From NCBI RefSeq assembly GCF_000010805.1, contig NC_012520.1, positions 248,001 through 312,000 of the forward strand: DNA of 64,000 nt, in the 5' to 3' direction. Within the stretch, counting starts at the first letter, position 1. Each line of letters starts with the position of its first letter. This stretch comes from Rhodococcus opacus B4 (GTDB lineage: Bacteria; Actinomycetota; Actinomycetes; Mycobacteriales; Mycobacteriaceae). A program made the position numbers and the translations under genes. The notes below the pieces were generated by a model. It was given only the letters and a program-made list of their open reading frames with translations. It was not told where the DNA came from and made no database searches. Positions 33,729-42,123 of the stretch are shown in pieces.

Positions 33729-34478
33729 CTAGTTCATCGTCAGCGCCGTCGCGCCCTTCGCGGCGAGTAGTTGCTCGATGGCGGTCGACTCGGCCTGCTG
33801 GGTGGCCACCATCTGACCCGCCAGCGCGGACACCGGCGGCACCGCGGCGTTGTCCGCCGCATACTGCGCCATCGGGATACCGCCCTTGTGGTGACGCAGG
33901 AGCAGCTGCAGGTAACGGGCGTCGAACGCCGACCCGGTGGTCCTGCGGAGGTCGGCGAGCTCGCCGGTGGTCGCCATCCCCGGCATCGGGGGCGAGGACG
34001 AATCCGCTGTGGCGGTGCCGCTTTCCATGCCCGGCATCGAATGGTGCGCCGAGCCGGCGGCGCTGTCGGTGGGCATCCACTGCATCGGCTCCCCGGACCC
34101 CAACGGAGGACGATCCCACAGGCTCAGCCACCCCTGCATGGTGCCGAGCTGACTCTGCTGGGTGGTGAGCACGTCATAGGCGAGGGAGCGCACCGCCGGA
34201 TCGGCGGCATTCGCCAATGCCATCGCGGACATCTCCACCGCCTGACCGTGATGGACGGACATGTCCTGGGCGAACCCGACATCCACCGAGTCGCCGGCCG
34301 GCGCCCCCGGCTGGTCGCCGTCGAGCCATCTCTGCGCCCAGGCCCCGAGAAGGACACCCACCAGGACGGCGATGATCGCTCCGAGCGCCACCGCGGACCT
34401 CGAGGCGCTGCGGCGCCGCGCAGCGTCATCGACCATCGCGGGGTCGGGTGCGGCGGCGGCGGGAGAGGTGTTAGCCAT
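33729..34478 (-). CDS. DUF305-domain membrane-anchored protein
   Basis: The 249-residue protein has one N-terminal membrane helix (VALGAIIAVLVGVLLGAWA) and two halves of the DUF305 ferritin-like/copper-associated fold: DMSVHHGQAVEMSAMA and YLQLLLRHHKGGIPMAQYA. A Met/His-rich insert (HHSMPGMESG, PPMPGMA) between them is typical of copper-binding proteins. DUF305 proteins are often found in copper resistance loci. It is the last gene of the tlpA-ccdA operon and overlaps DUF3105 by 8 bp. Confidence 0.88.
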   Translation of the reverse strand: MANTSPAAAAPDPAMVDDAARRRSASRSAVALGAIIAVLVGVLLGAWAQRWLDGDQPGAPAGDSVDVGFAQDMSVHHGQAVEMSAMALANAADPAVRSLAYDVLTTQQSQLGTMQGWLSLWDRPPLGSGEPMQWMPTDSAAGSAHHSMPGMESGTATADSSSPPMPGMATTGELADLRRTTGSAFDARYLQLLLRHHKGGIPMAQYAADNAAVPPVSALAGQMVATQQAESTAIEQLLAAKGATALTMN

Positions 34479-35268
34479 TGCCTCCTCCGGTGGGTGCGGT
34501 CGGTGTCGACGTCGGCGACCCGTCCGAGGGGGCGGTCGCCGCCTGGTCGTCGGTGGCCGGGACCGCGTCCGGGCCCGGTGCGGAGGGGTCGAACGGCGGC
34601 GGGTTGGGCGGGTTGGCCGGGTCGAACCCGCCGGGCACGGTCGAGCAACTCGCACCGGCTTCGGGGTAGGTGTTCGGGTTCTGGCTCAGCGCGGTGACGA
34701 ACTGGGTGATCCGCCGATCGTCGGCACCGTCGAGTTTGAGTTGGTGGCCCCATGATTGGAGGGCGATCGCCGCATCGAGGCCGGGATACGGGGACATCAG
34801 GGTGTACGGCCGACCGTCGATCTTCGCGGCGAGGGCGGTGACGTCGTCGGCGCCGAGCCGATCAGGGTTGTAGGCCACCCACACCGCGCCGTGTTCGAGG
34901 GAATGCACCGCATTTTCGGTACGGATGGGTTCGGGATAGACGATGCCGGTACAAGTGGCCCAGTACTGGTCGTGCGCACCACCGACGGGAGGACTCTGGT
35001 CGTACGCCACGCGCTGCGGGGCCTGAATGTGACTGCCGGCCGTATACTCGATCTCGGTCACCCCGGCGATGTCCGTGGCCGGGTCGGGGTTGTCCGCGCT
35101 CGGCGCGTACCGCTGGGCTTCGGCCCGCTCGACCGCCCTGGGCACCATGTTGTAGGCGATGATCCCGATCAGCCCGACGATGATCACGACGGCGCCGATC
35201 ATCAACCAGGGAATGCGCCGGGTGCCCGGGATGCCCCCCGGCCTGGCCTTGTTGCGGTTGTTGGTCAT
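34471..35268 (-). CDS. DUF3105-domain membrane-anchored protein
   Basis: The 265-residue protein has one N-terminal helix (WLMIGAVVIIVGLIGIIAYN) and an outer DUF3105 domain with YDQSPPVGGAHDQYWATCTG and the conserved NAVHSLEHGAVWVAY. The His/Cys-rich conserved positions suggest metal binding, but the function is not known. A Pro/Ser/Thr-rich tail follows. DUF3105 and DUF305 are often neighbours; here they are translationally coupled and downstream of thiol-redox genes. Confidence 0.85.
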   Translation of the reverse strand: MTNNRNKARPGGIPGTRRIPWLMIGAVVIIVGLIGIIAYNMVPRAVERAEAQRYAPSADNPDPATDIAGVTEIEYTAGSHIQAPQRVAYDQSPPVGGAHDQYWATCTGIVYPEPIRTENAVHSLEHGAVWVAYNPDRLGADDVTALAAKIDGRPYTLMSPYPGLDAAIALQSWGHQLKLDGADDRRITQFVTALSQNPNTYPEAGASCSTVPGGFDPANPPNPPPFDPSAPGPDAVPATDDQAATAPSDGSPTSTPTAPTGGGNG

Positions 35269-35322
35269 CTCAACGGACCCGTTCCTTCACTCTCGTACCG
35301 CCGGGCCCGGTGCCCGGGACGG

Positions 35323-36141
35323 TCATATCGGCAGCACTACCGAGGTGACGAACTCGTTGCGCAGCCATCCGACGAACAACTCCCAGGCGCCGCTGAGCAA
35401 CGCCGTCCCCACCACGATCAACATGACCCCGCCGACGATCTGAATGGTCCGGGAATGCCGACGCAGCCACCCGATCCCGTGCAACGTCTTCGCGGAACCG
35501 AAACCCAATGCAATGAACGGCAATCCGAGACCGAGACAGTAGGCGACGATCAACGCCACCCCGCGGGCGGCGGTGGCGCCCTCGGTGCCGGCCGCGACCG
35601 ACAGCACACCGGCCAGGGTGGGGCCCAGGCACGGGGTCCAGCCCAATCCGAACACCCCGCCGAGCAGCGGTGCACCGGCGAGGGAGGAGATCCGGCGCGG
35701 GGTGAACCGGGTGTCTTTCTGCAGGGCGGGGATGAAACCGAGGAAGACCAACCCCATGACGATGGTGATCGCCCCGCCGACCCGCTGGAGCAGCTCCTGG
35801 TTGAGCCGTAGGGCACCGATCACACCGAAGACCGAGGCGGTGGCCAGGACGAAGACCACCGTGAAGCCGGTGACGAACAACGCTGCTGCCCCCGCCACCC
35901 GCCACCGATCCGAGCCGGCGGCACAGTCACCGCTTGGGGTGACTGCCGGTGTTTCGGCGCCGGAGACACCGGCGAGGTAGGACAGGTATCCCGGCACCAA
36001 CGGCACTACACACGGGGAGGCGAACGACACCAGACCGGCGAGCACGCAGGCCCCGAGCGCGAGCAACAGCGGCCCGGTGGCGGCGGCGTTCTGGAAACTC
36101 ACCCCGACCCCCTGCGCCAGCACTATCCCGTGCGCGGTCAC
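35323..36141 (-). CDS. ccdA: CcdA-type thiol-disulfide electron carrier
   Basis: The 272-residue protein has six or more hydrophobic helices with paired cysteines in [19 protein letters not shown] and [12 protein letters not shown], the CcdA/DsbD signature. CcdA passes electrons from cytoplasmic thioredoxin to outer TlpA/ResA/CcsX-like reductases, used for cytochrome c maturation and for reducing copper-site cysteines. It overlaps the tlpA-like gene upstream by 4 bp. Confidence 0.93.
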   Translation of the reverse strand: MTAHGIVLAQGVGVSFQNAAATGPLLLALGACVLAGLVSFASPCVVPLVPGYLSYLAGVSGAETPAVTPSGDCAAGSDRWRVAGAAALFVTGFTVVFVLATASVFGVIGALRLNQELLQRVGGAITIVMGLVFLGFIPALQKDTRFTPRRISSLAGAPLLGGVFGLGWTPCLGPTLAGVLSVAAGTEGATAARGVALIVAYCLGLGLPFIALGFGSAKTLHGIGWLRRHSRTIQIVGGVMLIVVGTALLSGAWELFVGWLRNEFVTSVVLPI

Positions 36142-36794
36142 GGCTGCGCCGCCAGACGTTCGATAACCGGCAGCAGGTCCTCTGCCAGCAAGGCCCGCAG
36201 GAAGACCGCGGCAACGCGGTGCTGGCGATCGAGGACCAGCGTGGAGGGGATGACACTGGTGGGATAGCTTCCGCCCAAGGCGATCAGGGTACGCATCGGC
36301 GGGTCGTAGATCGACGGATACGACATCCGATTGTCGATGACGAAGTCCTGCGCCTTGTCGCGCTGCGGATCGCGCACGTTGATCCCCAGGAACTGCACAC
36401 CGAGATCCTTCGTGGCCTCATACGCCTGTTCGAGGTCGTCAGCCTCGGACCGGCACGGCGCGCACCACTGACCCCAGAGGTTGATCACGACCACCTGCCC
36501 GGCGTAGTCCGACAGCGACACGGCCCGGCCATCGGCCATCAGGTCAGGCCCGGAAAGCGGACCGACCTTCCCCCGGCTCTCCGGTGGGTCGTAGAGGATG
36601 TCCGTCTGCCCACCCGGCGCAACGAAGTCGAAGGTGCCGCCCTGGGCGACCGCATCGGACCCGGACGCACACCCGGCGGCCCCGAGAACCGCTGCCATGC
36701 CGACAGCGAGCACCGCGAGCAACCGGGCCCGCCAACCCCGGTGCGACCACCACATCGGTCGCCGACCGATCGTTAGGCAGTATCGAGTGGTCAT
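36138..36794 (-). CDS. TlpA/ResA-like thioredoxin lipoprotein
   Basis: The 218-residue protein has a signal with lipobox GAAGC and a TlpA-type thioredoxin domain with WCAPC in [17 protein letters not shown] and a cis-Pro segment near VIPSTLVLD. It should be the outer thiol reductase served by CcdA for heme or copper centre assembly. ATGA overlaps occur with both neighbours, so translation is coupled. Confidence 0.9.
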   Translation of the reverse strand: MTTRYCLTIGRRPMWWSHRGWRARLLAVLAVGMAAVLGAAGCASGSDAVAQGGTFDFVAPGGQTDILYDPPESRGKVGPLSGPDLMADGRAVSLSDYAGQVVVINLWGQWCAPCRSEADDLEQAYEATKDLGVQFLGINVRDPQRDKAQDFVIDNRMSYPSIYDPPMRTLIALGGSYPTSVIPSTLVLDRQHRVAAVFLRALLAEDLLPVIERLAAQP

Positions 36795-37441
36795 CGGATC
36801 AACTCACCAACCGCGGACCGGACCTCGGCCGGGTCCGCGAACACGGACGGGGTGACGATCCGATCGACCGAACCATCCCGTTGCACAACGAAACTCAGCG
36901 GCAGCACCGGCGGCGCCGCCAAGGCCTGCATCGCCGCCTCGGCTCCGCCGAACGAGGGATAGTGGGCGTCGAGTTCGGTCAACAGCTTCAGGGCCGCCAC
37001 CGGATCGTCCTGAACGTTGATCCCCGCGACAGGGAGCGAGTCAGGCTGATTCGCATAGGACTCGAGCACGGGGATTTGCTCGCGGCACGGGCCGCACCAG
37101 GACGCCCACATGTTGACCACTGTCGGTGCACCGCTCAGTGCGGCACCGAGATCGACCGCCTGCGCCGCCCCCAGGCACCGCGCCGACACCCCACTGAGCA
37201 CCATGCCCACAGGCTGGGACGGCAGCGGTGTCGGGCACGGCCGCAGCTCGGCCTCGGCCGCCACCCGGGACAGCTCGGCGGCACCCTGGGGCGCACCGGC
37301 GCCGGCGACCGAAACAGCGCCGGCACCAGCGGTAACGCGTGCCTCCGGTACGTCGGACTCCTCCGATCGAGGCCAGATCGCCGCGATCAGCGCCACGACC
37401 GCGGCCAGGAAAAAGACCAGCCATCGACTCCCAGTTCGCAC
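36791..37441 (-). CDS. TlpA-like membrane-anchored thioredoxin
   Basis: The 216-residue protein has an N-terminal helix (WLVFFLAAVVALIAAIWP) and a thioredoxin domain with WCGPC in NMWASWCGPCREQIPVLE. Extra cysteines at ELRPCPTP and SARCLGAA may form a structural disulfide. It resembles mycobacterial Rv3673c-type proteins. First gene of the five-gene operon that ends with DUF305, facing the BlaI-like dyad at 37490. Confidence 0.88.
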   Translation of the reverse strand: MRTGSRWLVFFLAAVVALIAAIWPRSEESDVPEARVTAGAGAVSVAGAGAPQGAAELSRVAAEAELRPCPTPLPSQPVGMVLSGVSARCLGAAQAVDLGAALSGAPTVVNMWASWCGPCREQIPVLESYANQPDSLPVAGINVQDDPVAALKLLTELDAHYPSFGGAEAAMQALAAPPVLPLSFVVQRDGSVDRIVTPSVFADPAEVRSAVGELIR

Positions 37442-37489
37442 CGGCGTCCCTTCATGCGTGTAGCGATCGGTCGAGAGCCCACACCCTCA

Positions 37490-37510
37490 ACTACTATTGT
37501 GCATAGTAGT
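37490..37510. promoter_or_regulatory. BlaI-like operator between tlpA and DUF4229 genes
   Basis: Halves ACTACTATTG and GCATAGTAGT around a central T match the consensus at 18 of 20 positions. It is in a 167-bp divergent region, 49 bp from the tlpA-like start and 99 bp from the DUF4229 start, and could control both. Confidence 0.8.
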
Positions 37511-37608
37511 TAGCATGGTTCGTCCGCCACCCCACCCTCACGGGGAAGCGACTGCGCCGCAGGTAACCGACCGCACGAGACAACTGCGCGGGCGAAAGAA
37601 GGAAACTC

Positions 37609-37965
37609 ATGACGCCGTCACCCCCGGCCGGACACCGTCCGGCGAACGCCGCCCTCGCCACCCCGGCGCCCGGCGGACCCGAATCGGGGTCCCATCCGCC
37701 GACCGATACCTCGGTCACGCGGTTGATCCGGCTCGTGTTGCTCTACACCGCGGCACGATTGACGGTGATCGCCGCGCTGGTGGCGCTGCTGATCGGAGTC
37801 GACCGGGCCTTCGATCTCGGGCTCCCGCTGATGCTGTCGTCGATGGGCGTGCTGCTGGCCGGTGTCGCCATCTCCGCGGTGGCGTTCCGGTCGCTGCGCC
37901 GCCGGATCAATCAGGACGTCAACACGATCGACGACCGGCGGCGCCGCGCCCGCGATCAGCGCTGA
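37609..37965 (+). CDS. DUF4229-domain small membrane protein
   Basis: The 118-residue protein has two predicted helices (LVLLYTAARLTVIAALVALL, LMLSSMGVLLAGVAISAVAF) and a basic C-terminal tail (FRSLRRRINQDVNTIDDRRR). This is the DUF4229 pattern of actinobacteria, with unknown function. ATG follows AAGGA. The chromate transporter remnant lies directly downstream. Confidence 0.75.
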   Translation: MTPSPPAGHRPANAALATPAPGGPESGSHPPTDTSVTRLIRLVLLYTAARLTVIAALVALLIGVDRAFDLGLPLMLSSMGVLLAGVAISAVAFRSLRRRINQDVNTIDDRRRRARDQR

Positions 37966-38706
37966 ACCCCCTGCACGCCGACGCCCCCGCCTGCGGCGGG
38001 CGATCATCGTCCTCGGTGTCGGGGTGATCGCCTGGGGCATCCCGAAGGTCGCCGTGGTCGTGTTCACCGGCCGGAACAGTGTGATCACCGAACAGGGCCT
38101 GTTCTTCTCCGGCACTGCGCTGGTCACTTTCGGTGGCGCCTACGAATCCTCGCCTTCGTCGCCCAGAAAGCGGTGGAAACCTGCGGCTGGCTCAGCCCCG
38201 GCGAGATGGTCCGCGGCTCGGTCTGGCCGAGACCACACCCGGTCCGCTGATCATGGTGGTGCAGTTCGTCGCGTTCCTCGGTGCCTACCGCACACCCGGG
38301 CGATCTTCGACCCGTGGGTGGCGTGGCGGCCACCATCGGTGCCCTGCTGACCACCTGGGTGACGTTCGTGCCGTGTTTCGTGTTCATCTTCCTCGGCGCC
38401 ACTACGTCGAGCGGCTCCGCCACACACCCGACATCCGCACTCAGCGGCATCACGAGCACCTTCGGAATGTCGACGTGGTCCGCGGCCGTGGTCGGGGTGA
38501 TCGCGAACCTGGCGTTTTGCTTCGCCGTGCACGCCCTCTTCGACGCCTCCCTGCGGCACGGGGGTCGATCCACCTTGCTGGTGCCCGACCCGGACACGAT
38601 CCGGCCGGTCGTCGCGGTGATCGCGGCGGCGGCCGGGGTGATGATCTATCGCGCTGGTGCTGGTCGGCGGCTACCCGCGGCGCGCCGCGAGGACACCGAT
38701 CGATAG
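37966..38706 (+). pseudogene. chrA: Chromate transporter (ChrA) remnant
   Basis: Three frames together spell the second half of a ChrA protein. VITEQGLFFSGTALVTFGGAY is in one frame, LAETTPGPLIMVVQFVAFLG in a second, and GALLTTWVTFVPCFVFIFLG with VVGVIANLAFCFAVHALF in a third. The first transmembrane half of ChrA is absent, there are at least three frameshifts and the C terminus is short. ChrA exports chromate; this copy cannot. The decay right after DUF4229 may mark a deletion joint. Confidence 0.85.
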
Positions 38707-38778
38707 GACCCGCCGCGACCACACGCTCGTCTGGAGGCAGGATCGTGAAGAAACCGGTGACGGAATCCGGGACTAGGT

Positions 38779-39156
38779 CTAGGCGTGTGGGGGTTCGCCG
38801 GTGACGACGTGGTCGGCGTGGTTGATGCCCTCGAGGATCAGCCGGGATAGGTGGCCGTCGTGGATGCGGTAGATCACCCGCCGGCCCTCCTTGCGGGTGT
38901 CGACCAGTCCGGTGAACCGCAGTTTCGCCAGGTGCTGGCTGACCGCGGTCCGCGAGCCCCCGGTCTGCTCGATCAGCGCGGTCACATCGGCCTCACCGCG
39001 GGTGAGGATCCACAGGATGTGCAGCCGGGTGGGGTCGGCGAGCATCCGGAAGGTTTCGGTGGCGGTGTCGAGGCGCTCCTGATCCGGTTCGACCGGGTGA
39101 CTCAGGCTCGCCGCCGGGGCCACCGCCGGGGCCGCTGCCTCGGTCATCGGGTCCAT
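38779..39156 (-). CDS. ArsR/SmtB-family metal-responsive repressor
   Basis: The 125-residue protein has the ArsR winged helix (ETFRMLADPTRLHILWILTR, SRTAVSQHLAKLRFTGLVDT, GRRVIYRIHDGHL). The alpha-5 segment DGHLSRLILEGINHADH carries Asp/His and His/His spacing like the zinc/nickel/cobalt site of SmtB/NmtR proteins. It lies 4 bp after the MFS gene, so the repressor is the second gene of the unit and probably controls it. Confidence 0.9.
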   Translation of the reverse strand: MDPMTEAAAPAVAPAASLSHPVEPDQERLDTATETFRMLADPTRLHILWILTRGEADVTALIEQTGGSRTAVSQHLAKLRFTGLVDTRKEGRRVIYRIHDGHLSRLILEGINHADHVVTGEPPHA

Positions 39157-39160
39157 CGCA

Positions 39161-40405
39161 TTACCGCCTTCCCGCCACCACCGCCTCGACGAGCGGCTCG
39201 GTCCGTGCCGGCCAGGCCCGTGCGGCGGCCAGTCCTGCGAGTGTAGCGAGCACGGTCAACGTGAGGGCCGCGGCGACCTGCCCGACCTGCGCGCCCACCC
39301 ACCCGGCGAGCGGGTAGGTGAGGATGAAACAGGCGTGCGAGAGCGAGAACTGGGCGGTGAACACCGCGCTGCGGTTCTGCTCGTCGGATTCGTAGCGCAG
39401 CAGCCGCGCCGACGGGGTGTTGATCATCGACGTCCCGGCACCGAGCACGATCCAGATCCCGGCCAGCAGCCCCCACCCCACCGACGGGGTGGGGGCGGCG
39501 AAGAGCATCAGCGCGGCCGCCGCCAGCCCGACCGGCAGGATCGCGCACCCGGTGAGCATCAGCCGGCGATCCTCGAGGGCCATCAGCAGCCGCGGCAGCG
39601 CCAATGCCACCAGCATCGACCCGCCGCCGAAGCAGCCCAGCGCCACCGCGACCCCGGTGTTCGACCCGCCGAGCAGATCCCGGACGTACACCACGGTGTT
39701 GACCACCACCAGGGCGGTCGCGGCGGCGACGACCATGTTCATCGCCAGCAACCCCCGCAGCACCGGGCGGCCCACCATCACCCGCGCCCCGAGGGTGATG
39801 CGGTGAAGCAGCGGCACCGACCGGTCCGCCGGGACGGGCCGCGGCAACACCGTCCTCATCACCAGCAACGCCGAACCCACGAACCCGGCGACGGTGCCGA
39901 GGAACAGGAAGTTGTAGCTGATCAGTGTCAGCAGTGCCGCCGCGAGGATTGGGCTGAGCAGGGACTCGAGGTCGTAGGCCAGCCGGGACAGCGACAATGC
40001 CCTCGTGTAGTCCGCCTCCTGGACCAGCACCGCCGGAATCAGCGACTGGAACGCCGGGGTGAACGTCGCCGACGCCGCCTGCAACACGAAGATCAGCACG
40101 TAGATCTGCCAGGTCTGATCCACCAGCGGCAGCGCCGCCGCGATGGCCGCCCGGATGACGTCCGCCCCCACCAGCAACACCTTCCGCGGCACCCGATCGG
40201 CGAGCGCCGAGATCACCGGGGCCACCGCGACATAGGCGACCATCTTGATCGCCAACGCGGTCCCGAGCACCGCCCCGGCATCGGCGCCGGCCAGATCGTA
40301 GGCCAACAGGCCCAGGGCCACGGTCAGCAGACCCGTCCCCACCAGGGCCACGATCTGCGCGGCGAACAACCGGCCGAACGTGCGATGACGCAACACCTCG
40401 AGCAC
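39161..40405 (-). CDS. MFS transporter (enterobactin-exporter-like)
   Basis: The 414-residue protein has about 12 helices with the MFS loop DRVPRKVLL after helix 2 and FGRLFAAQIVALVGTGLLTV at the start. It resembles MFS members that export siderophores, drugs or metals. Coupling to an ArsR/SmtB regulator suggests metal-linked export. I chose GTG at 40405 because GGAGG sits 7 bp upstream; an in-frame ATG at 40450 would make a leaderless longer form. Confidence 0.85.
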   Translation of the reverse strand: MLEVLRHRTFGRLFAAQIVALVGTGLLTVALGLLAYDLAGADAGAVLGTALAIKMVAYVAVAPVISALADRVPRKVLLVGADVIRAAIAAALPLVDQTWQIYVLIFVLQAASATFTPAFQSLIPAVLVQEADYTRALSLSRLAYDLESLLSPILAAALLTLISYNFLFLGTVAGFVGSALLVMRTVLPRPVPADRSVPLLHRITLGARVMVGRPVLRGLLAMNMVVAAATALVVVNTVVYVRDLLGGSNTGVAVALGCFGGGSMLVALALPRLLMALEDRRLMLTGCAILPVGLAAAALMLFAAPTPSVGWGLLAGIWIVLGAGTSMINTPSARLLRYESDEQNRSAVFTAQFSLSHACFILTYPLAGWVGAQVGQVAAALTLTVLATLAGLAAARAWPARTEPLVEAVVAGRR

Positions 40406-40460
40406 CCCAGGACCTCCAGACCTCTTCACAACGGTTACCGACTCGACCATAATCCTATAT

Positions 40461-40475
40461 GTGCGCACTTGCGCA
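40461..40475. promoter_or_regulatory. GTGCGCAC palindrome upstream of MFS-arsR
   Basis: A perfect 8-bp palindrome at 40461-40468 followed by a second TGCGCA at 40470-40475, in an AT-rich pocket next to TATAT. It is placed where an ArsR/SmtB repressor would block the MFS-arsR promoter and is related to the ATGCGCAT sites at 2575 and 24978. Confidence 0.45.
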
Positions 40476-40549
40476 ACCATGTGAGGTTTACGGGTCGGCT
40501 GAGGGAGAGGAACGTTCCGGGTAAGAACGCAGGTCAGCGAGGAGTTGTG

Positions 40550-40810
40550 GTGAGTGCGGCGTCGAGTCTGGAGGTCGAGGATCTGCGGTGGGGCTGGGGC
40601 GCCGCCGGATTCGTCCTTGGCTGCGCCGCGGTGCTGGCCTTCACCCCGCTGTACCTGGTGCTGGCCGCGGCCGCGCTCGGGTTGGCCGGGATGGCCGTGT
40701 TCCACCTCGCCGGTCACCGCACCGCCGGCGCCCGGCTGGCCTCGTTCGGGCTGGGGGTGCTGATCCCGGCCGCCGCCGGCGCGGTCCTGGTGGGAATCAA
40801 TTCGTTCTGA
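40550..40810 (+). CDS. Small hydrophobic membrane protein
   Basis: The 86-residue protein has three predicted helices (AAGFVLGCAAVLAFTPLYLV, AAALGLAGMAVFHLAG, FGLGVLIPAAAGAVLVGI) and little else. GTG at 40550 follows GGAG. I recognise no family. It is divergent from the MFS gene and 34 bp before the methyltransferase. Confidence 0.6.
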   Translation: MSAASSLEVEDLRWGWGAAGFVLGCAAVLAFTPLYLVLAAAALGLAGMAVFHLAGHRTAGARLASFGLGVLIPAAAGAVLVGINSF

Positions 40811-40844
40811 CAGACGAGTCCATCTGACAGGTAGGGGGAGCACC

Positions 40845-41507
40845 GTGGGACTGGGGGCACGACTTCTCGGCGACCACCGCGGTCACGCGGACGACGCCAG
40901 CGGCGGACTGATCCGCCGGGCACGGCTGTACGAACTCGTCTCCGCGGCCGCCTTCCTCGGCCGGCGCCGCCGGGTCTTCGACCGGCTGGTGTCTCTCAGC
41001 GGCGCCGGTCCGGGCGACCGCGTCCTCGATGTGGGGTGCGGCACCGGCTATTTCGCCACCCGACTTGCCGCGGCGATCGAGCCGGGCGGCCGGGCCCAGG
41101 GCATCGACCCGTCCTCGCCGATGATCGATTACGCCACCGGGCGGCGCGGCACCGCGCACACCACCTTCTCCGTCGCGGCCGCCGAACGGCTGCCCTTCCC
41201 CGACAACTCCTTCGACGTGGTGACCTCGACCCTGGTCATCCACCACATCGCCCCGAACGCCCGCGCCGCCGCGGCACGGGAAATGGCCCGGGTCCTGCGG
41301 CCCGGGGGCCGGGTGCTGATCGCCGATTTCCGTCCGCCGACCAACCCGGTCGCGAACCATCTGATCGGGGCCCTCGCCGGGCACGCCATGCAGCACACCC
41401 CGATCGACGACTTCGCCGCACTCCTCGACAGGGCTGGATTGCACACCACCGCAACCGGCGAACAAAAGCCCTGGCTGCGCTACCTCCAGGCGGACAAGAC
41501 CCGGTGA
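40845..41507 (+). CDS. Class I SAM-dependent methyltransferase
   Basis: The 220-residue protein has motif I VLDVGCGTGYFA, a motif II-like acidic region (GIDPSSPMIDYA), ERLPFPDNSFDVVTSTLVIH and RVLRPGGRVLIADF, the UbiE/Coq5-like Methyltransf_11 pattern. The substrate cannot be inferred. It follows the small membrane gene in the same direction. Confidence 0.88.
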   Translation: MGLGARLLGDHRGHADDASGGLIRRARLYELVSAAAFLGRRRRVFDRLVSLSGAGPGDRVLDVGCGTGYFATRLAAAIEPGGRAQGIDPSSPMIDYATGRRGTAHTTFSVAAAERLPFPDNSFDVVTSTLVIHHIAPNARAAAAREMARVLRPGGRVLIADFRPPTNPVANHLIGALAGHAMQHTPIDDFAALLDRAGLHTTATGEQKPWLRYLQADKTR

Positions 41508-41518
41508 GCAGCGGAGCG

Positions 41519-41550
41519 AGTGCGGTTCTCATCCTGCATCGCACCGCACT
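41519..41550. other. Inverted repeat after methyltransferase gene
   Basis: AGTGCGGT (41519-41526) and ACCGCACT (41543-41550) form a perfect 8-bp stem with a 16-nt loop. There is no T-run, so termination is uncertain; it could also be an operator for the next gene. Confidence 0.4.
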
Positions 41551-41568
41551 GAGCCCTATCGTGTGCGA

Positions 41569-41991
41569 ATGGGACTGGGACTTCTGATACTCGATCTCCC
41601 ACGCGCCTGGTCCCGGCACACCGCACTCGACACGGCTGCCGATGCGCTGCGCGAACGCGGAATATACAACTGGTCCAGGCTCGAATTACGCGGCACAGCC
41701 GCGACCGGAACAGACCTGGTCCGCCAGTTCACCTTCACGTATTGGGACCCGTCGACCCATGGACGGCAGGTTTACAATCTCAGCTACACCGACCTGTGGG
41801 AGCGCCTCGATGCCGCCGACCGCACCACGCTGCTGAGCGTTCTCTCCGGCGGCACCATCGGCTCCCACGTCACCACAACGCTGGCCCGCGTCGCCGGCGA
41901 CGACTTCCTCGTCCGCGACCGTGAGGGCAACCAAAACCTGCCCCGTAGCCTCCGCCACTTTCTTCGTGCAATGGATGACCACCGCAGGTGA
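41569..41991 (+). CDS. Hypothetical protein
   Basis: The 140-residue protein starts MGLGLLILDLPRAWSRHTAL and contains YTDLWERLDAADRTTLLSVL and a basic end. It has no signal or membrane helix and no family that I recognise. Codon use fits a real gene. The ATG at 41569 is only a few bases after an in-frame GTG at 41563, which is an alternative start. Confidence 0.55.
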   Translation: MGLGLLILDLPRAWSRHTALDTAADALRERGIYNWSRLELRGTAATGTDLVRQFTFTYWDPSTHGRQVYNLSYTDLWERLDAADRTTLLSVLSGGTIGSHVTTTLARVAGDDFLVRDREGNQNLPRSLRHFLRAMDDHRR

Positions 41992-42123
41992 GATGGTCGA
42001 GCGGAAGCACAGATCCGAGGATCGGTGGTGGCATCGACGCGCGTGACCGACATGATGTGCAGTCCCCAAGTCTCCGGGCCAGGCCCCCGTAGTGGCACGG
42101 GTTCGGCGCCGTGTGTCTGCGTG

